Assembly: GCA_937916415.1 (NCBI GenBank)
Contig: CALGGH010000145.1
Coordinates: forward strand, 1-15,012
Direction of reading: 5' to 3'
DNA: 15,012 bases
Origin: an uncultured Lachnospiraceae bacterium
GTDB lineage: Bacteria > Bacillota > Clostridia > Lachnospirales > Lachnospiraceae
The position numbers and the translations under genes are program-made. The stretch's first letter is position 1; each line of letters opens with the position of its first letter. The notes under the pieces were generated by a model that did no database searches, was not told the DNA's origin, and saw nothing but the letters and a program-made list of their open reading frames with translations. Below, in pieces: positions 6,816 to 14,290 of the stretch.

Positions 6816-7529
6816 TTATCCGTCTATTCTGATAATATCCATAGGATCTATCTGCTCGCCATCCTTATATACCTTATAGGCCAGCTTGGACTTGTCGGAC
6901 TCGACCAGGCTTAAGATGGCGCCCTGCAGCACGGCGTCTCCTTCCTTGATGAGGGGAGCTGATGCGAGATAGTATTCGGTCACGTATCCGTTCTCGTGAT
7001 CGATCTTGATGCAGTAACCATAGTCAGCGTCAGGGATGACCTCGGTAACGGTCCCCGCTCCGGCAGCGATTATGCTCGTGCCGGCATTGCTGACGAAGAT
7101 CACGGTATTGGGATCTGCCTCATCCGAAGACATGGATGCTGATGACGACAGCGGGAAGCCTTCGGGATAATGCGCAGCATCGGCTTCCTCCTGTATGGCG
7201 TTCTGCTGCTCCACCTTGGTATTGACGGTATTGCTCAGGATGATCACCTTGTTGTTCAGTTCGTTGTTGGTCATGGTAAGGGAGTCCATTTCCTCCTCAA
7301 GGGACCCTACCTGTGCCTTCAGCTCTTCGTTTTCGGCAGTAAGGCGATGCTTCGCGCCGGCGTTTAAGTTCCACCCGATCATGGTCACGACCAGGGCTGC
7401 CACCACGATGATGCCGAGCGTGTTGATAAAGGCACTGCCTATGCCCATCTGGTTCACGCCGCCCCCTTTTTTATCTATAAAAAGCATCAGATGATAGCCA
7501 CGACGCTGCTTTTTTTCTCCTTCTGCCAT
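6816..7529 (-). CDS. Membrane protein with coiled coil and degenerate LytM/M23 domain
   Basis: I take the ATG at 7529 (237 residues) because GGGAGG lies 7 bases upstream; the frame is open further upstream but without a ribosome site. The protein has a short basic cytoplasmic tail, one membrane helix (about 33-53), a coiled coil (about 62-118), a Ser/Asp-rich linker, and a C-terminal LytM fold (about 142-235). Recognisable fold elements are AAGAGTVTEV, YGYCIKIDHENGYVTEYY, IKEGDAVLQGAILSLV and YKVYKDGEQIDPM. The zinc ligands are missing: no HxGxD motif precedes the fold, and the usual H-x-H near the end reads LAYKV. It is therefore probably not a peptidase but a scaffold or activator, as in SpoIIQ- or EnvC-type proteins. 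That role is inferred. It is transcribed divergently from the cold-shock gene. Confidence 0.85.
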   Translation of the reverse strand: MAEGEKKQRRGYHLMLFIDKKGGGVNQMGIGSAFINTLGIIVVAALVVTMIGWNLNAGAKHRLTAENEELKAQVGSLEEEMDSLTMTNNELNNKVIILSNTVNTKVEQQNAIQEEADAAHYPEGFPLSSSASMSSDEADPNTVIFVSNAGTSIIAAGAGTVTEVIPDADYGYCIKIDHENGYVTEYYLASAPLIKEGDAVLQGAILSLVESDKSKLAYKVYKDGEQIDPMDIIRIDG

Positions 7530-7587
7530 ATCATTGCCTCCCAAAAGAGCAACCAGGTAGTCGATGACGTAACAAAGTCGTAACAAT

Positions 7588-7615
7588 ATTATCACACTAA
7601 TTTTATATATGCAAA
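7588..7615 (-). promoter_or_regulatory. Probable promoter of the LytM-type gene
   Basis: On the minus strand TTTGCA (7615-7610) and GATAAT (7593-7588) are 16 bases apart, with GTGT just before the -10. The leader would be about 50 bases and contains GGGAGG before the ATG at 7529. Confidence 0.5.
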
Positions 7616-7629
7616 TTGACTTCTTTTTC

Positions 7630-7658
7630 TTTACATAAAAATATTTCTGTGATAATCT
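7630..7658 (+). promoter_or_regulatory. Probable promoter of the cold-shock gene
   Basis: TTTACA (7630-7635) and TAATCT (7653-7658) are separated by 17 bases, with TGA immediately before the -10 as an extended element. Transcription should start near 7665, leaving a leader of about 60 bases. The overlapping GATAAT at 7651-7656 is an alternative -10. Confidence 0.65.
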
Positions 7659-7665
7659 ACACATT

Positions 7666-7694
7666 ATGGACTATCTGAAAATCAGTGTGTCCAT
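7666..7694 (+). promoter_or_regulatory. 5' leader stem-loop of the cold-shock mRNA
   Basis: ATGGAC (7666-7671) pairs with GTCCAT (7689-7694), and inside it CTGA (7675-7678) pairs with TCAG (7682-7685) around an AAA loop, with a symmetric 3x3 internal loop. The hairpin begins at the predicted transcription start, suggesting an mRNA-stabilising or temperature-responsive element. Confidence 0.5.
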
Positions 7695-7725
7695 GGTTAC
7701 AGTTTGTTTTACTTGGAGGTACGTG

Positions 7726-7926
7726 ATGAACAAGGGTACGGTTAAGTGGTTTAACAACCAAAAGGGTTATGGTTTCATCTCTGATGAGCAGGGACACGAC
7801 GTTTTCGTACACTACTCAGGACTGAACATGGAAGGCTTTAAGTCCCTGGACGAAGGTCAGGCAGTCGAGTACGAAGTAGTAGACGGTGAGAAAGGCCCTC
7901 AGGCTGTAAACGTAACTAAGTTATGA
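7726..7926 (+). CDS. csp: Cold-shock protein (CspA family)
   Basis: A 66-residue single cold-shock domain protein that binds single-stranded nucleic acid and acts as an RNA chaperone in the cytoplasm. The start MNKGTVKWFN is typical. RNP1 is KGYGFI and RNP2 is VFVHY, where Tyr replaces the more usual Phe. The length is standard. The ATG at 7726 is preceded by TTGGAGGT; an in-frame ATG at 7666 lies inside the leader hairpin and has no ribosome site, so I rejected it. This is the only plus-strand gene in the window. It is monocistronic, with its own promoter and a terminator just downstream. Confidence 0.97.
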   Translation: MNKGTVKWFNNQKGYGFISDEQGHDVFVHYSGLNMEGFKSLDEGQAVEYEVVDGEKGPQAVNVTKL

Positions 7927-7956
7927 TATTATCGATATAGTAGCATGACAACAAAA

Positions 7957-7987
7957 TCCCATCCGGTCAAACGGATGGGATTTTTTT
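7957..7987 (+). terminator. Intrinsic terminator shared by csp and the hisA operon
   Basis: TCCCATCCG (7957-7965) pairs with CGGATGGGA (7972-7980) around a 6-base loop, followed by seven T on the plus strand. Four A precede the stem, so the minus strand also reads hairpin plus TTTT. It can terminate both csp and the convergent hisA operon. Confidence 0.9.
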
Positions 7988-8012
7988 GCCATAAATTATT
8001 CATTCATGCGTC

Positions 8013-8795
8013 CTAACTCTGCTCCGAGCAGTACTCCAGGACCTGATCCAGGTCCAGAGGGCCGCCGAACATGTTAAGGGCAGACCCCACGGTGACGTTT
8101 ACGTGTCCGCCTCCTAGTGCGCCGATCAGGTATATGTCGTCGTAGCTGTGGATTCCCCCCGCGTAGGTGACGGGGCGCTTGTTCCATGCTCCCAGCATGC
8201 CCACCAGTTCCGCCTCGATGCCGTTTGACCGTCCCTCGACGTCAACTCCGTGTATCAGGAATTCGTCACAGCAGTCAGCAAGCTCATCCAGCGTGGCATG
8301 GTTAAGTTCGACCTCGGTGAACTTCTGCCATCTGTCCGTGACTATCAGGTATCTGTCTCCACGGTGCCTGACGGACAGGTCGAGCACGAGCCTTTCCCTG
8401 CCCACGGTCCGGATCATGCGGTTCAGGGCATCCCTGTCAATGAGCCCGTCCCTGAATACGTAGGAAGTCACGATCACGTGACTGGCGCCTGCCTCCAGGT
8501 ACCTGCCGGCATTGTCCGGATTAACGCCTCCGCCTATCTGAAGCCCGCCGGGATACTCCCTAAGGGCTCCGACAGCCTGCTCAACCGAAGCTTCATATGA
8601 TGGCTGCGCAGGGTTGTTGAGCACGATCACGTGTCCGCCCTTCAGTCCCCTGTCACGGTAAAGCCTCGCAAAATGGGTGCCGTCGTTTTCGGACACGTAA
8701 TTTTCCGTAACCTCCGACGTGCCTTCGGTCAGAGTGCCTCCTATGATCTGCTTGACCTTGCCGTCATGTATGTCTATGCATGGCCTAAATTCCAT
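8013..8795 (-). CDS. hisA: HisA, eukaryote-type ProFAR isomerase
   Basis: A 260-residue TIM-barrel enzyme that isomerises ProFAR to PRFAR in histidine synthesis. I place the start at 8795, four bases after the fbp stop, with AAAAGGA upstream; the frame extends further upstream inside fbp, but that part is shadow. CIDIHDGKVKQIIGGTLTEG near the N-terminus holds the catalytic Asp8, and LDLS holds the second Asp (about 139). LQIGGGVNPDN and the later YAGGIHSYDD and VTVGSALNMFGG are phosphate-binding loops. FLIHGVDVEG and the overall pattern resemble yeast HIS6 far more than ordinary bacterial HisA. No other his gene is in the window; it is the last gene of the dap-fbp operon. Confidence 0.92.
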   Translation of the reverse strand: MEFRPCIDIHDGKVKQIIGGTLTEGTSEVTENYVSENDGTHFARLYRDRGLKGGHVIVLNNPAQPSYEASVEQAVGALREYPGGLQIGGGVNPDNAGRYLEAGASHVIVTSYVFRDGLIDRDALNRMIRTVGRERLVLDLSVRHRGDRYLIVTDRWQKFTEVELNHATLDELADCCDEFLIHGVDVEGRSNGIEAELVGMLGAWNKRPVTYAGGIHSYDDIYLIGALGGGHVNVTVGSALNMFGGPLDLDQVLEYCSEQS

Positions 8796-8799
8796 ATGT

Positions 8800-10752
8800 T
8801 CAGTCCTTTTCGGGTATGATGCCTTCCCTGAAGGCACAAAGCAATGCCTCCAGCTGGCTGATCTGGTCACGTATGTCGGCGCCTATGTCGGTGTCTGCCA
8901 CCCTGTGCCTCATCGGATACACCTCCACCACTATCTCGTCGGAGAACATGTCCGCCTCGGTCGTGACCGCGTTTTCCGCAGACTTAAAGGGCTTGTGCGC
9001 AACGAGCCTCATGCCGTGTGAATTGCTGACCAGCGTATATCCGGCGATGCCGGTCTTGCCCTGATATGCCTTGGAGAATCCGCCGTCTATTACGAGGACC
9101 TTGCCGCCGCACCTGATCGGGCTCGCGCCGTTTTTGACCTCAACGGGCACGTGGCCGTTGACTATGCGCGCGTATCCCGGAGTCAGTCCGAATTCCTTAA
9201 GTATGCGGTCAACCACCTCGTCATCATCCAGCAGGCTGTAATAGCTGCACTTCTTTTCGACGTGGGTCGACTCATCCTCTATGAAATACCTTTCGAAGGT
9301 GGTCATCTTGTCCTTGCCGTATACGGGCGAATTTGGACCGGTCCAGACGTACCACATGATGTTGCGGCCGTATTCGCGCTCCTCAGGATCGTTAGAATAA
9401 TAGCCCTTTCTCGCATAGTATTCCAGCTTGTCATACAGGGCCCGGCCCGAATACTCCCTGCCCTTAAGCATCACCTTTTTGAAATGTCCGTCCTCGTCCA
9501 GGGGCACGCAGCCGTGATAGAGCAGATTGGAATTATATATCTTGTACAGGCTTCCCTTGGCAAAAAGGAACCTGACGTGACGCTGCAGCTTTTCGCACTT
9601 GACAAAGGCGCTTCGCAGCTTGCTCACGACCTCCTCCTCTTCGGGGCTGAGCGCATACGGATCCTCCGGATCGATGGTGGGCAGGAATTTGTCCCTCAGT
9701 TCGTACCACTTGCCGTCCAGCCTGATCCTGCCGTTTTCATAATCCACGTCATCCAGCAACAGCCTGTCGTTCATGTTGAACTCGGGATTCTTTTTGATCA
9801 GCGCTCCCTCCAGCTTAAACTGTATGATGGAGATGGCCTTGTGCATCTTTTCGTCCAGCCTCAGGTTGCTCTTGTCATATTTTTCGTCATACCTGACCTT
9901 AAACACGCTGGTGTCCGAATCACCGTAGACCGCCATTGCGAAGGTCGCCAGCGGTATCAGGTTGATGCCGTAGCTCTCCTCGAGGAGGCTTAGGTTGCCG
10001 TAACGTGCCGAGAACCTGATCACGTTGGCGATGCAGGCTTCACTGCCTGCGGCAGCGCCCATCCAAACCATGTCATGATTGCCCCACTGCACGTCCACAG
10101 AATGGTAGGCCATGAGGGTATCCATGATGACGTCCGGCCCGGGTCCCCTGTCAAAGATGTCCCCGACTATGTGCAGGTGATCTATGACCATGCGCTGTAT
10201 CAGGTTGCACAGCGCTATGATGAAATCCGGTGCCACGCCGACCCTGATGATCGAATGAATGATCTCATTATAATAGGCTTCCTTATTCTGGATCTCGGCC
10301 TTTTCGGTGATCAGTTCCTCTATTACGTAGGCAAATTCCCTGGGCAGCGCCCTCCTGACCTTGGACCTGGTGTACTTGGACGACACGCGCTTGGTCACCT
10401 GCACCAGCCTGTGCAGCGTGATCCTGTACCAGTCGTCGATGTTTTCCTCGGACTCCAGTATCAGATCCAGCTTTTCCTTGGGATAGTAGATCAGCGTCGC
10501 CAGGCTTCTCTTGTCCTTGTCCGTCAGGTTGATGCCGAATTCCTCATCTATCTTGCGGCGCACGGAACCGGAGCCGTTCTTCAGTACGTGATTGAACGAC
10601 TCGTATTCTCCGTGTATGTCCGTCAAAAAATGCTCGGTGGATTTAGGCAGGTTCAGAATCGCCTGCAGGTTGATGATCTCCGTGGAAGCCGCGGCAGCAT
10701 TGGGATACTGCCGGGCCAGGCTTTTTAAAAAAGTAATCTCAACGTCTTTCAT
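8800..10752 (-). CDS. fbp: Fructose-1,6-bisphosphatase class III
   Basis: A 650-residue enzyme that hydrolyses fructose 1,6-bisphosphate to fructose 6-phosphate in gluconeogenesis; the length is close to the Bacillus class III enzyme (about 670). It has metallophosphatase-type signatures in order: TDIHGEY (44-50), GDIFDRG (197-203), GNHDMVWMGAA (224-234), and, near the C-terminus, NGHVPV and VIDGGFSKAYQ. The N-terminal NLQAILNLPK and STEHFLTDIHGEYESF blocks are characteristic of the family. The start follows the dapB stop by seven bases, with GAGG just upstream. It is co-transcribed with dapB and hisA. Confidence 0.97.
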   Translation of the reverse strand: MKDVEITFLKSLARQYPNAAAASTEIINLQAILNLPKSTEHFLTDIHGEYESFNHVLKNGSGSVRRKIDEEFGINLTDKDKRSLATLIYYPKEKLDLILESEENIDDWYRITLHRLVQVTKRVSSKYTRSKVRRALPREFAYVIEELITEKAEIQNKEAYYNEIIHSIIRVGVAPDFIIALCNLIQRMVIDHLHIVGDIFDRGPGPDVIMDTLMAYHSVDVQWGNHDMVWMGAAAGSEACIANVIRFSARYGNLSLLEESYGINLIPLATFAMAVYGDSDTSVFKVRYDEKYDKSNLRLDEKMHKAISIIQFKLEGALIKKNPEFNMNDRLLLDDVDYENGRIRLDGKWYELRDKFLPTIDPEDPYALSPEEEEVVSKLRSAFVKCEKLQRHVRFLFAKGSLYKIYNSNLLYHGCVPLDEDGHFKKVMLKGREYSGRALYDKLEYYARKGYYSNDPEEREYGRNIMWYVWTGPNSPVYGKDKMTTFERYFIEDESTHVEKKCSYYSLLDDDEVVDRILKEFGLTPGYARIVNGHVPVEVKNGASPIRCGGKVLVIDGGFSKAYQGKTGIAGYTLVSNSHGMRLVAHKPFKSAENAVTTEADMFSDEIVVEVYPMRHRVADTDIGADIRDQISQLEALLCAFREGIIPEKD

Positions 10753-10759
10753 GCGCCTC

Positions 10760-11515
10760 TCATCCTATTACGTCCTTCATGCCGTACATGCCCGGCTCCC
10801 TGCCGCACAGGAACCTGGCCGCCTGAATGGCGCCCTTGGCAAACACGGTCCTTGAATATGCGGTATGGGACAGCGTGATGACCTCATCGGTTCCGGCTAA
10901 TATCACATCGTGATCTCCGACTATCGACCCGCCCCTGACGGCAGATATGCCTATCTCTGCCCTGGGACGCTCCATCCTGCGTCCGGTCCTGTCATATATG
11001 TACTCATAATCCTCACTTAGCCCGGCGTTGGCCGCTTCGGCAAGCGCAAGCGCCGTCCCGCTGGGGGCATCCAGCTTGTGCCTGTGGTGCTTCTCGACTA
11101 TCTCTATGTCAAACCCTGCGGGCTCCAGTGCTGCCGCGGCTTCGGTCACCAGCTTGATGAGCAGGTTCACGCCCAGGCTCATGTTGGCCGAGCGAAGTAT
11201 CGGTATGCGTGCCGATGCGTCATTTACCATGTCCAGCTGGTCTTCACTGAGACCCGTGGTGCACAGAACCACCGGCAGGTTCCTGTTTATGGCATGCCTG
11301 ATCAGCCCGTCCACCGCACCTGCCACCGAAAAGTCGATGATCACGTCGGCCTCCGGTTCGCAGTCATCAATGCTTGCAAATACGGGATAGCTGTTTTTGC
11401 CTTCGTCAAACTTGTCGACGCCGGCCACTATCTTCATGTCTTCGTCCTTGTCAAGCAGCGACGTGATGGTCTGTCCTATGCGGCCGTTGCAGCCGTGCAT
11501 TATCACTCTCGTCAT
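10760..11515 (-). CDS. dapB: 4-hydroxy-tetrahydrodipicolinate reductase
   Basis: A 251-residue NAD(P)H-dependent reductase that makes tetrahydrodipicolinate for diaminopimelate and lysine synthesis. The dinucleotide-binding motif GCNGRIG is at 8-14. The catalytic and substrate block EKHHRHKLDAPSGTA (141-155) contains the paired His residues and Lys147. CTTGLS and the DFS motif are also present. A TAGGAGA ribosome site precedes the ATG, 15 bases after the dapA stop. The order dapA-dapB and the tight spacing indicate co-expression. Confidence 0.97.
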   Translation of the reverse strand: MTRVIMHGCNGRIGQTITSLLDKDEDMKIVAGVDKFDEGKNSYPVFASIDDCEPEADVIIDFSVAGAVDGLIRHAINRNLPVVLCTTGLSEDQLDMVNDASARIPILRSANMSLGVNLLIKLVTEAAAALEPAGFDIEIVEKHHRHKLDAPSGTALALAEAANAGLSEDYEYIYDRTGRRMERPRAEIGISAVRGGSIVGDHDVILAGTDEVITLSHTAYSRTVFAKGAIQAARFLCGREPGMYGMKDVIG

Positions 11516-11530
11516 TGTTTTCTCCTATCA

Positions 11531-12415
11531 TCACAGAATGCCATAAGCCTTCATGGCTGCGGCAAGTCTCTCCTTGTTCTTCTCCTCCATGGGGCTCAGG
11601 GGCATGCGCAGCGGACCCGCCCCGACTCCCATCAGGTTCATCGCGGTCTTCACGGGGATGGGATTGACCTCGCAGAAGAGCGCGTCGATCAGTTCTATCG
11701 CGTCAAGCTGTGCCTTGGCAGCACCTGCCACGTCTCCGTCAAAGAACTTTTGGCATATGTCATGCGTCTGCCGGGGCGCCACGTTGCTGAGCACTGAGAT
11801 CACTCCGATCCCGCCCAGGCTCATCAGCGGCACGATCTGATCGTCATTGCCGGAATACAGGTCCACGCAGCCGTCAGCCAGGCTCATGAGCCTGGCCACC
11901 TGCGAAATGTTGCCGCTGGCTTCCTTCACGCCTGCTATGTTGGGCACGTCCTTGCAGAGCCTCACCACCGTCTCCGGAGCGATGTTGCATCCGGTCCTCG
12001 AGGGCACGTTATAGAGGATCATCGGGATCTTTACGCTCTCGGCTATTTTTTTGTAATGCGCATAAAGGCCGTTCTGGGTAGCCTTGTTATAATACGGAGA
12101 CACGGTAAGTATGGCATCCGCTCCGTCCTTTTCGGCTTCCTGAGACAGGTATACGGCCGTCTCGGTGCAATTGGATCCCGTGCCTGCAACGACGGGCACG
12201 CGCTTGTTTACGTGCTTAATGCAGAACCTGATCACCTCGGTATGCTCCTGCTCGCTCAGGCAGGCAGACTCACCGGTAGTGCCGCACACGATGATCGCGT
12301 CAGTGCCATGTTCGATCTGATAGTCAATAATCTCGGCAAACTTCTCGTAATTGACGCTGCCGTCCTCATGAAAAGGCGTTACTATCGCCACTCCTGCTCC
12401 CTTAAATACAGCCAT
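11531..12415 (-). CDS. dapA: 4-hydroxy-tetrahydrodipicolinate synthase
   Basis: A 294-residue class I aldolase-type TIM barrel that condenses pyruvate with aspartate semialdehyde, the first committed step to diaminopimelate and lysine. The Schiff-base Lys is K164 in GVKEASGN. Tyr135 (YNVPSRTG) and the SPYYN motif (106-110) complete the proton relay, and CGTTGES (44-50) is the substrate loop. The length is standard. GGGAGG precedes the ATG. Confidence 0.98.
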   Translation of the reverse strand: MAVFKGAGVAIVTPFHEDGSVNYEKFAEIIDYQIEHGTDAIIVCGTTGESACLSEQEHTEVIRFCIKHVNKRVPVVAGTGSNCTETAVYLSQEAEKDGADAILTVSPYYNKATQNGLYAHYKKIAESVKIPMILYNVPSRTGCNIAPETVVRLCKDVPNIAGVKEASGNISQVARLMSLADGCVDLYSGNDDQIVPLMSLGGIGVISVLSNVAPRQTHDICQKFFDGDVAGAAKAQLDAIELIDALFCEVNPIPVKTAMNLMGVGAGPLRMPLSPMEEKNKERLAAAMKAYGIL

Positions 12416-12429
12416 TTTGAATCCTCCCG

Positions 12430-12921
12430 TTAATCACTTTTTTCAGTAGTTATCATGGTAACCTCATCGGCAAGGTCATACAGTTCGTCGGATACCATGT
12501 TGCCCGTCATTATTACGTCAATGCCGTCTCCCTTGAGTGACAGCACTTCCTTCAGCTCTTCCTTGGTAATGATCTTGTTTTCAACAAGCCCGAGCACCTC
12601 GTCCAGCACCAGCATCTCACACTCGCCGGTGTTTAGAACCTTTCTGGCAAATCCAATGCCGTTCCGGATGTTTACGATCTCATCCTCCCTCTCCGAAGGC
12701 GACAGGGCGTCATACCCTTCTTCGGATTTTTCAAACCTGAACACCTTGATGTCGGGCTCGAGCCTGCGCAGAAATTCAGATTCGGTCAGGCCCCTGCCCT
12801 TCAGAAACTGGATGATGACCACCCTGGCGCCGCGGCTGGCAGCCTGAACGGCCCTGCCAAGCGCCGCGGGGGACTTGCCCCTGCCGTTTCCTCCATATAT
12901 CCTGATTATTCCATCCGCCAT
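12430..12921 (-). CDS. cobO: CobO/BtuR-like corrinoid adenosyltransferase
   Basis: A 163-residue P-loop protein resembling cob(I)yrinic acid a,c-diamide adenosyltransferase, which adds the 5'-deoxyadenosyl group to a corrinoid. The nucleotide loop is GNGRGKS (11-17), followed by PAALGRAVQAASRG; ordinary BtuR/CobO proteins have GKGKTTAA here, so this copy is divergent. VVIIQFLKG, the Walker B-like MLVLDEVLG and the MTGN motif are retained. The protein is slightly shorter than typical BtuR. Nothing else for cobalamin is in the window; it lies between mgtE and dapA in the operon, with gaps of 10-14 bases. The family assignment is firm but the activity less so. Confidence 0.82.
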   Translation of the reverse strand: MADGIIRIYGGNGRGKSPAALGRAVQAASRGARVVIIQFLKGRGLTESEFLRRLEPDIKVFRFEKSEEGYDALSPSEREDEIVNIRNGIGFARKVLNTGECEMLVLDEVLGLVENKIITKEELKEVLSLKGDGIDVIMTGNMVSDELYDLADEVTMITTEKSD

Positions 12922-12931
12922 GCTTTCCCTC

Positions 12932-14290
12932 CTAGATTTTTAAGATTATCGTAGCGATCCTGAAATATGCCAGCAGTGACAATGCGTCTACAATAGTCGT
13001 TATAAATGGTGATGCCATGACAGCCGGGTCAAATCCTATCTTTTTGGCTATCAAAGGCAGCGTGCATCCTACAAATTTGGCCATGATCACGGCACAGAGC
13101 AGGGTCAGGCAGACAACCAGCGCTACGGCCACGGTCAGCTTGTCAAGGAGCAGCAGCTTGATGAAATTGGCTCCGGCCAGCGTAAGTCCGCATGCAAGCG
13201 CGACCCTGACTTCCTTCCATATGCATTTCCATATGTCCGAAAAATCGATCTCGTTAAGGCTCAGACCACGGATGATGGTCACCGATGCCTGTCCTCCGGC
13301 ATTTCCGCCGGTATCCATGATCATCGGTATGTATGCCGTCAGTATCACGCACGCGCTTAGGGCATCCTCAAAGGACGTGATGATGCTCCCGGTAAAAGTT
13401 GCCGACACCATCAACAGCAGCAGCCATGGAATGCGCTTTTTCCAGGTCTCAAAGATGCCGGTCCTCATGTAGGGCTTATCGGAGGGAACGATGGCGGCCA
13501 TCTTTTCCATATCCTCCGTGGCCTCTTCTTCCATGATGTCGACTACGTCATCGACGGTGATGATTCCGACGAGCCTGTTTTCATTGTCCACGACGGGCAT
13601 CGCAGTGAAGTCGTATTTCTGGAACTGCCTGGCAACCTCCTCCTGATCCATCAGGGTGTTCAGGGAGATCACGTTTTCGTGCATTATGTCGGAAATGGCC
13701 GCGTCAGGATCCGACAGCAGCAGATACCTGAGTGCCACCGTACCCAGCAGGGTGCGCTTGTTGTCCAGCACGTAGCAGATGTTGATGGTCTCGGAGTCAA
13801 CGCCCAGCTTGCGTATCCGCTCTATCGCTTCGCTGACCGTGAGATTCTCCTTGAGGTCCACGTACTCGACGGTCATGATGCTGCCGGCAGAGTCCTCGGG
13901 ATACTGCAACAGATGGTTCACGTCACGCCTGGTTTCCGGAGAAGCATTGGCGAGCAGCTTCTTGACGACGTTGGCGGGCATCTCCTCCAGCAGGTCCGCG
14001 GCATCATCGGCCATCAGGTTATCGATGATGTTGCCTGCGTCCCGTTCGGACAGTGTCGTGATGATGTACTGCTGGGTGTCCGTCTCCAGATGGGCAAACA
14101 CGTCAGCGGCCATGCTCTTTGGCAGGATGCGGAACATCTTGAACTGCTCCGCGTCCTCCAGGTTCTCCATCACCGCGGCCACGTCGGCTTCGTTGAGCTC
14201 GGCGGCCTTCTGCCTGAGACGGGTGTACTGTTTGGATTCCAGGAGTTCCCTGATCTCCGTATTCAGTTCCAGTTCTTCTTTTTCATCCAT
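12932..14290 (-). CDS. mgtE: Magnesium transporter MgtE
   Basis: A 452-residue Mg2+ channel/transporter with the full family layout: an N-terminal superhelical domain (roughly 1-130, with the characteristic LMADDAADLLEEMP), two CBS domains (about 131-255) that sense Mg2+, and a membrane part of about five helices from about residue 285. The pore signature PMIMDTGGNAGGQ and the final helix region DPAVMASPFITTIVDALSLL are present. The gene overlaps the yigZ stop by 8 bases, with AGGAAA upstream. No Mg2+ riboswitch can precede it, because it directly follows yigZ. Confidence 0.97.
   Translation of the reverse strand: MDEKEELELNTEIRELLESKQYTRLRQKAAELNEADVAAVMENLEDAEQFKMFRILPKSMAADVFAHLETDTQQYIITTLSERDAGNIIDNLMADDAADLLEEMPANVVKKLLANASPETRRDVNHLLQYPEDSAGSIMTVEYVDLKENLTVSEAIERIRKLGVDSETINICYVLDNKRTLLGTVALRYLLLSDPDAAISDIMHENVISLNTLMDQEEVARQFQKYDFTAMPVVDNENRLVGIITVDDVVDIMEEEATEDMEKMAAIVPSDKPYMRTGIFETWKKRIPWLLLLMVSATFTGSIITSFEDALSACVILTAYIPMIMDTGGNAGGQASVTIIRGLSLNEIDFSDIWKCIWKEVRVALACGLTLAGANFIKLLLLDKLTVAVALVVCLTLLCAVIMAKFVGCTLPLIAKKIGFDPAVMASPFITTIVDALSLLAYFRIATIILKI

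Noticed and set aside
7530..7664. Upstream start for the LytM-type protein adding 45 residues
   Set aside because: The added part would cover the predicted promoter and has no ribosome site; the ATG at 7529 has an excellent GGGAGG.
7666..7725. Upstream in-frame ATG extending the cold-shock protein by 20 residues
   Set aside because: It sits at the predicted transcription start inside a hairpin without a ribosome site, and the 66-residue form matches the family exactly.
8796..8870. Upstream start for HisA
   Set aside because: The extension lies within the fbp coding sequence; the ATG at 8795 has AAAAGGA and begins the conserved barrel strand.
9151..9993. Long plus-strand open frame inside fbp
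   Set aside because: It is fully antisense to a complete class III fructose bisphosphatase; the open frame follows from that gene's codon bias.
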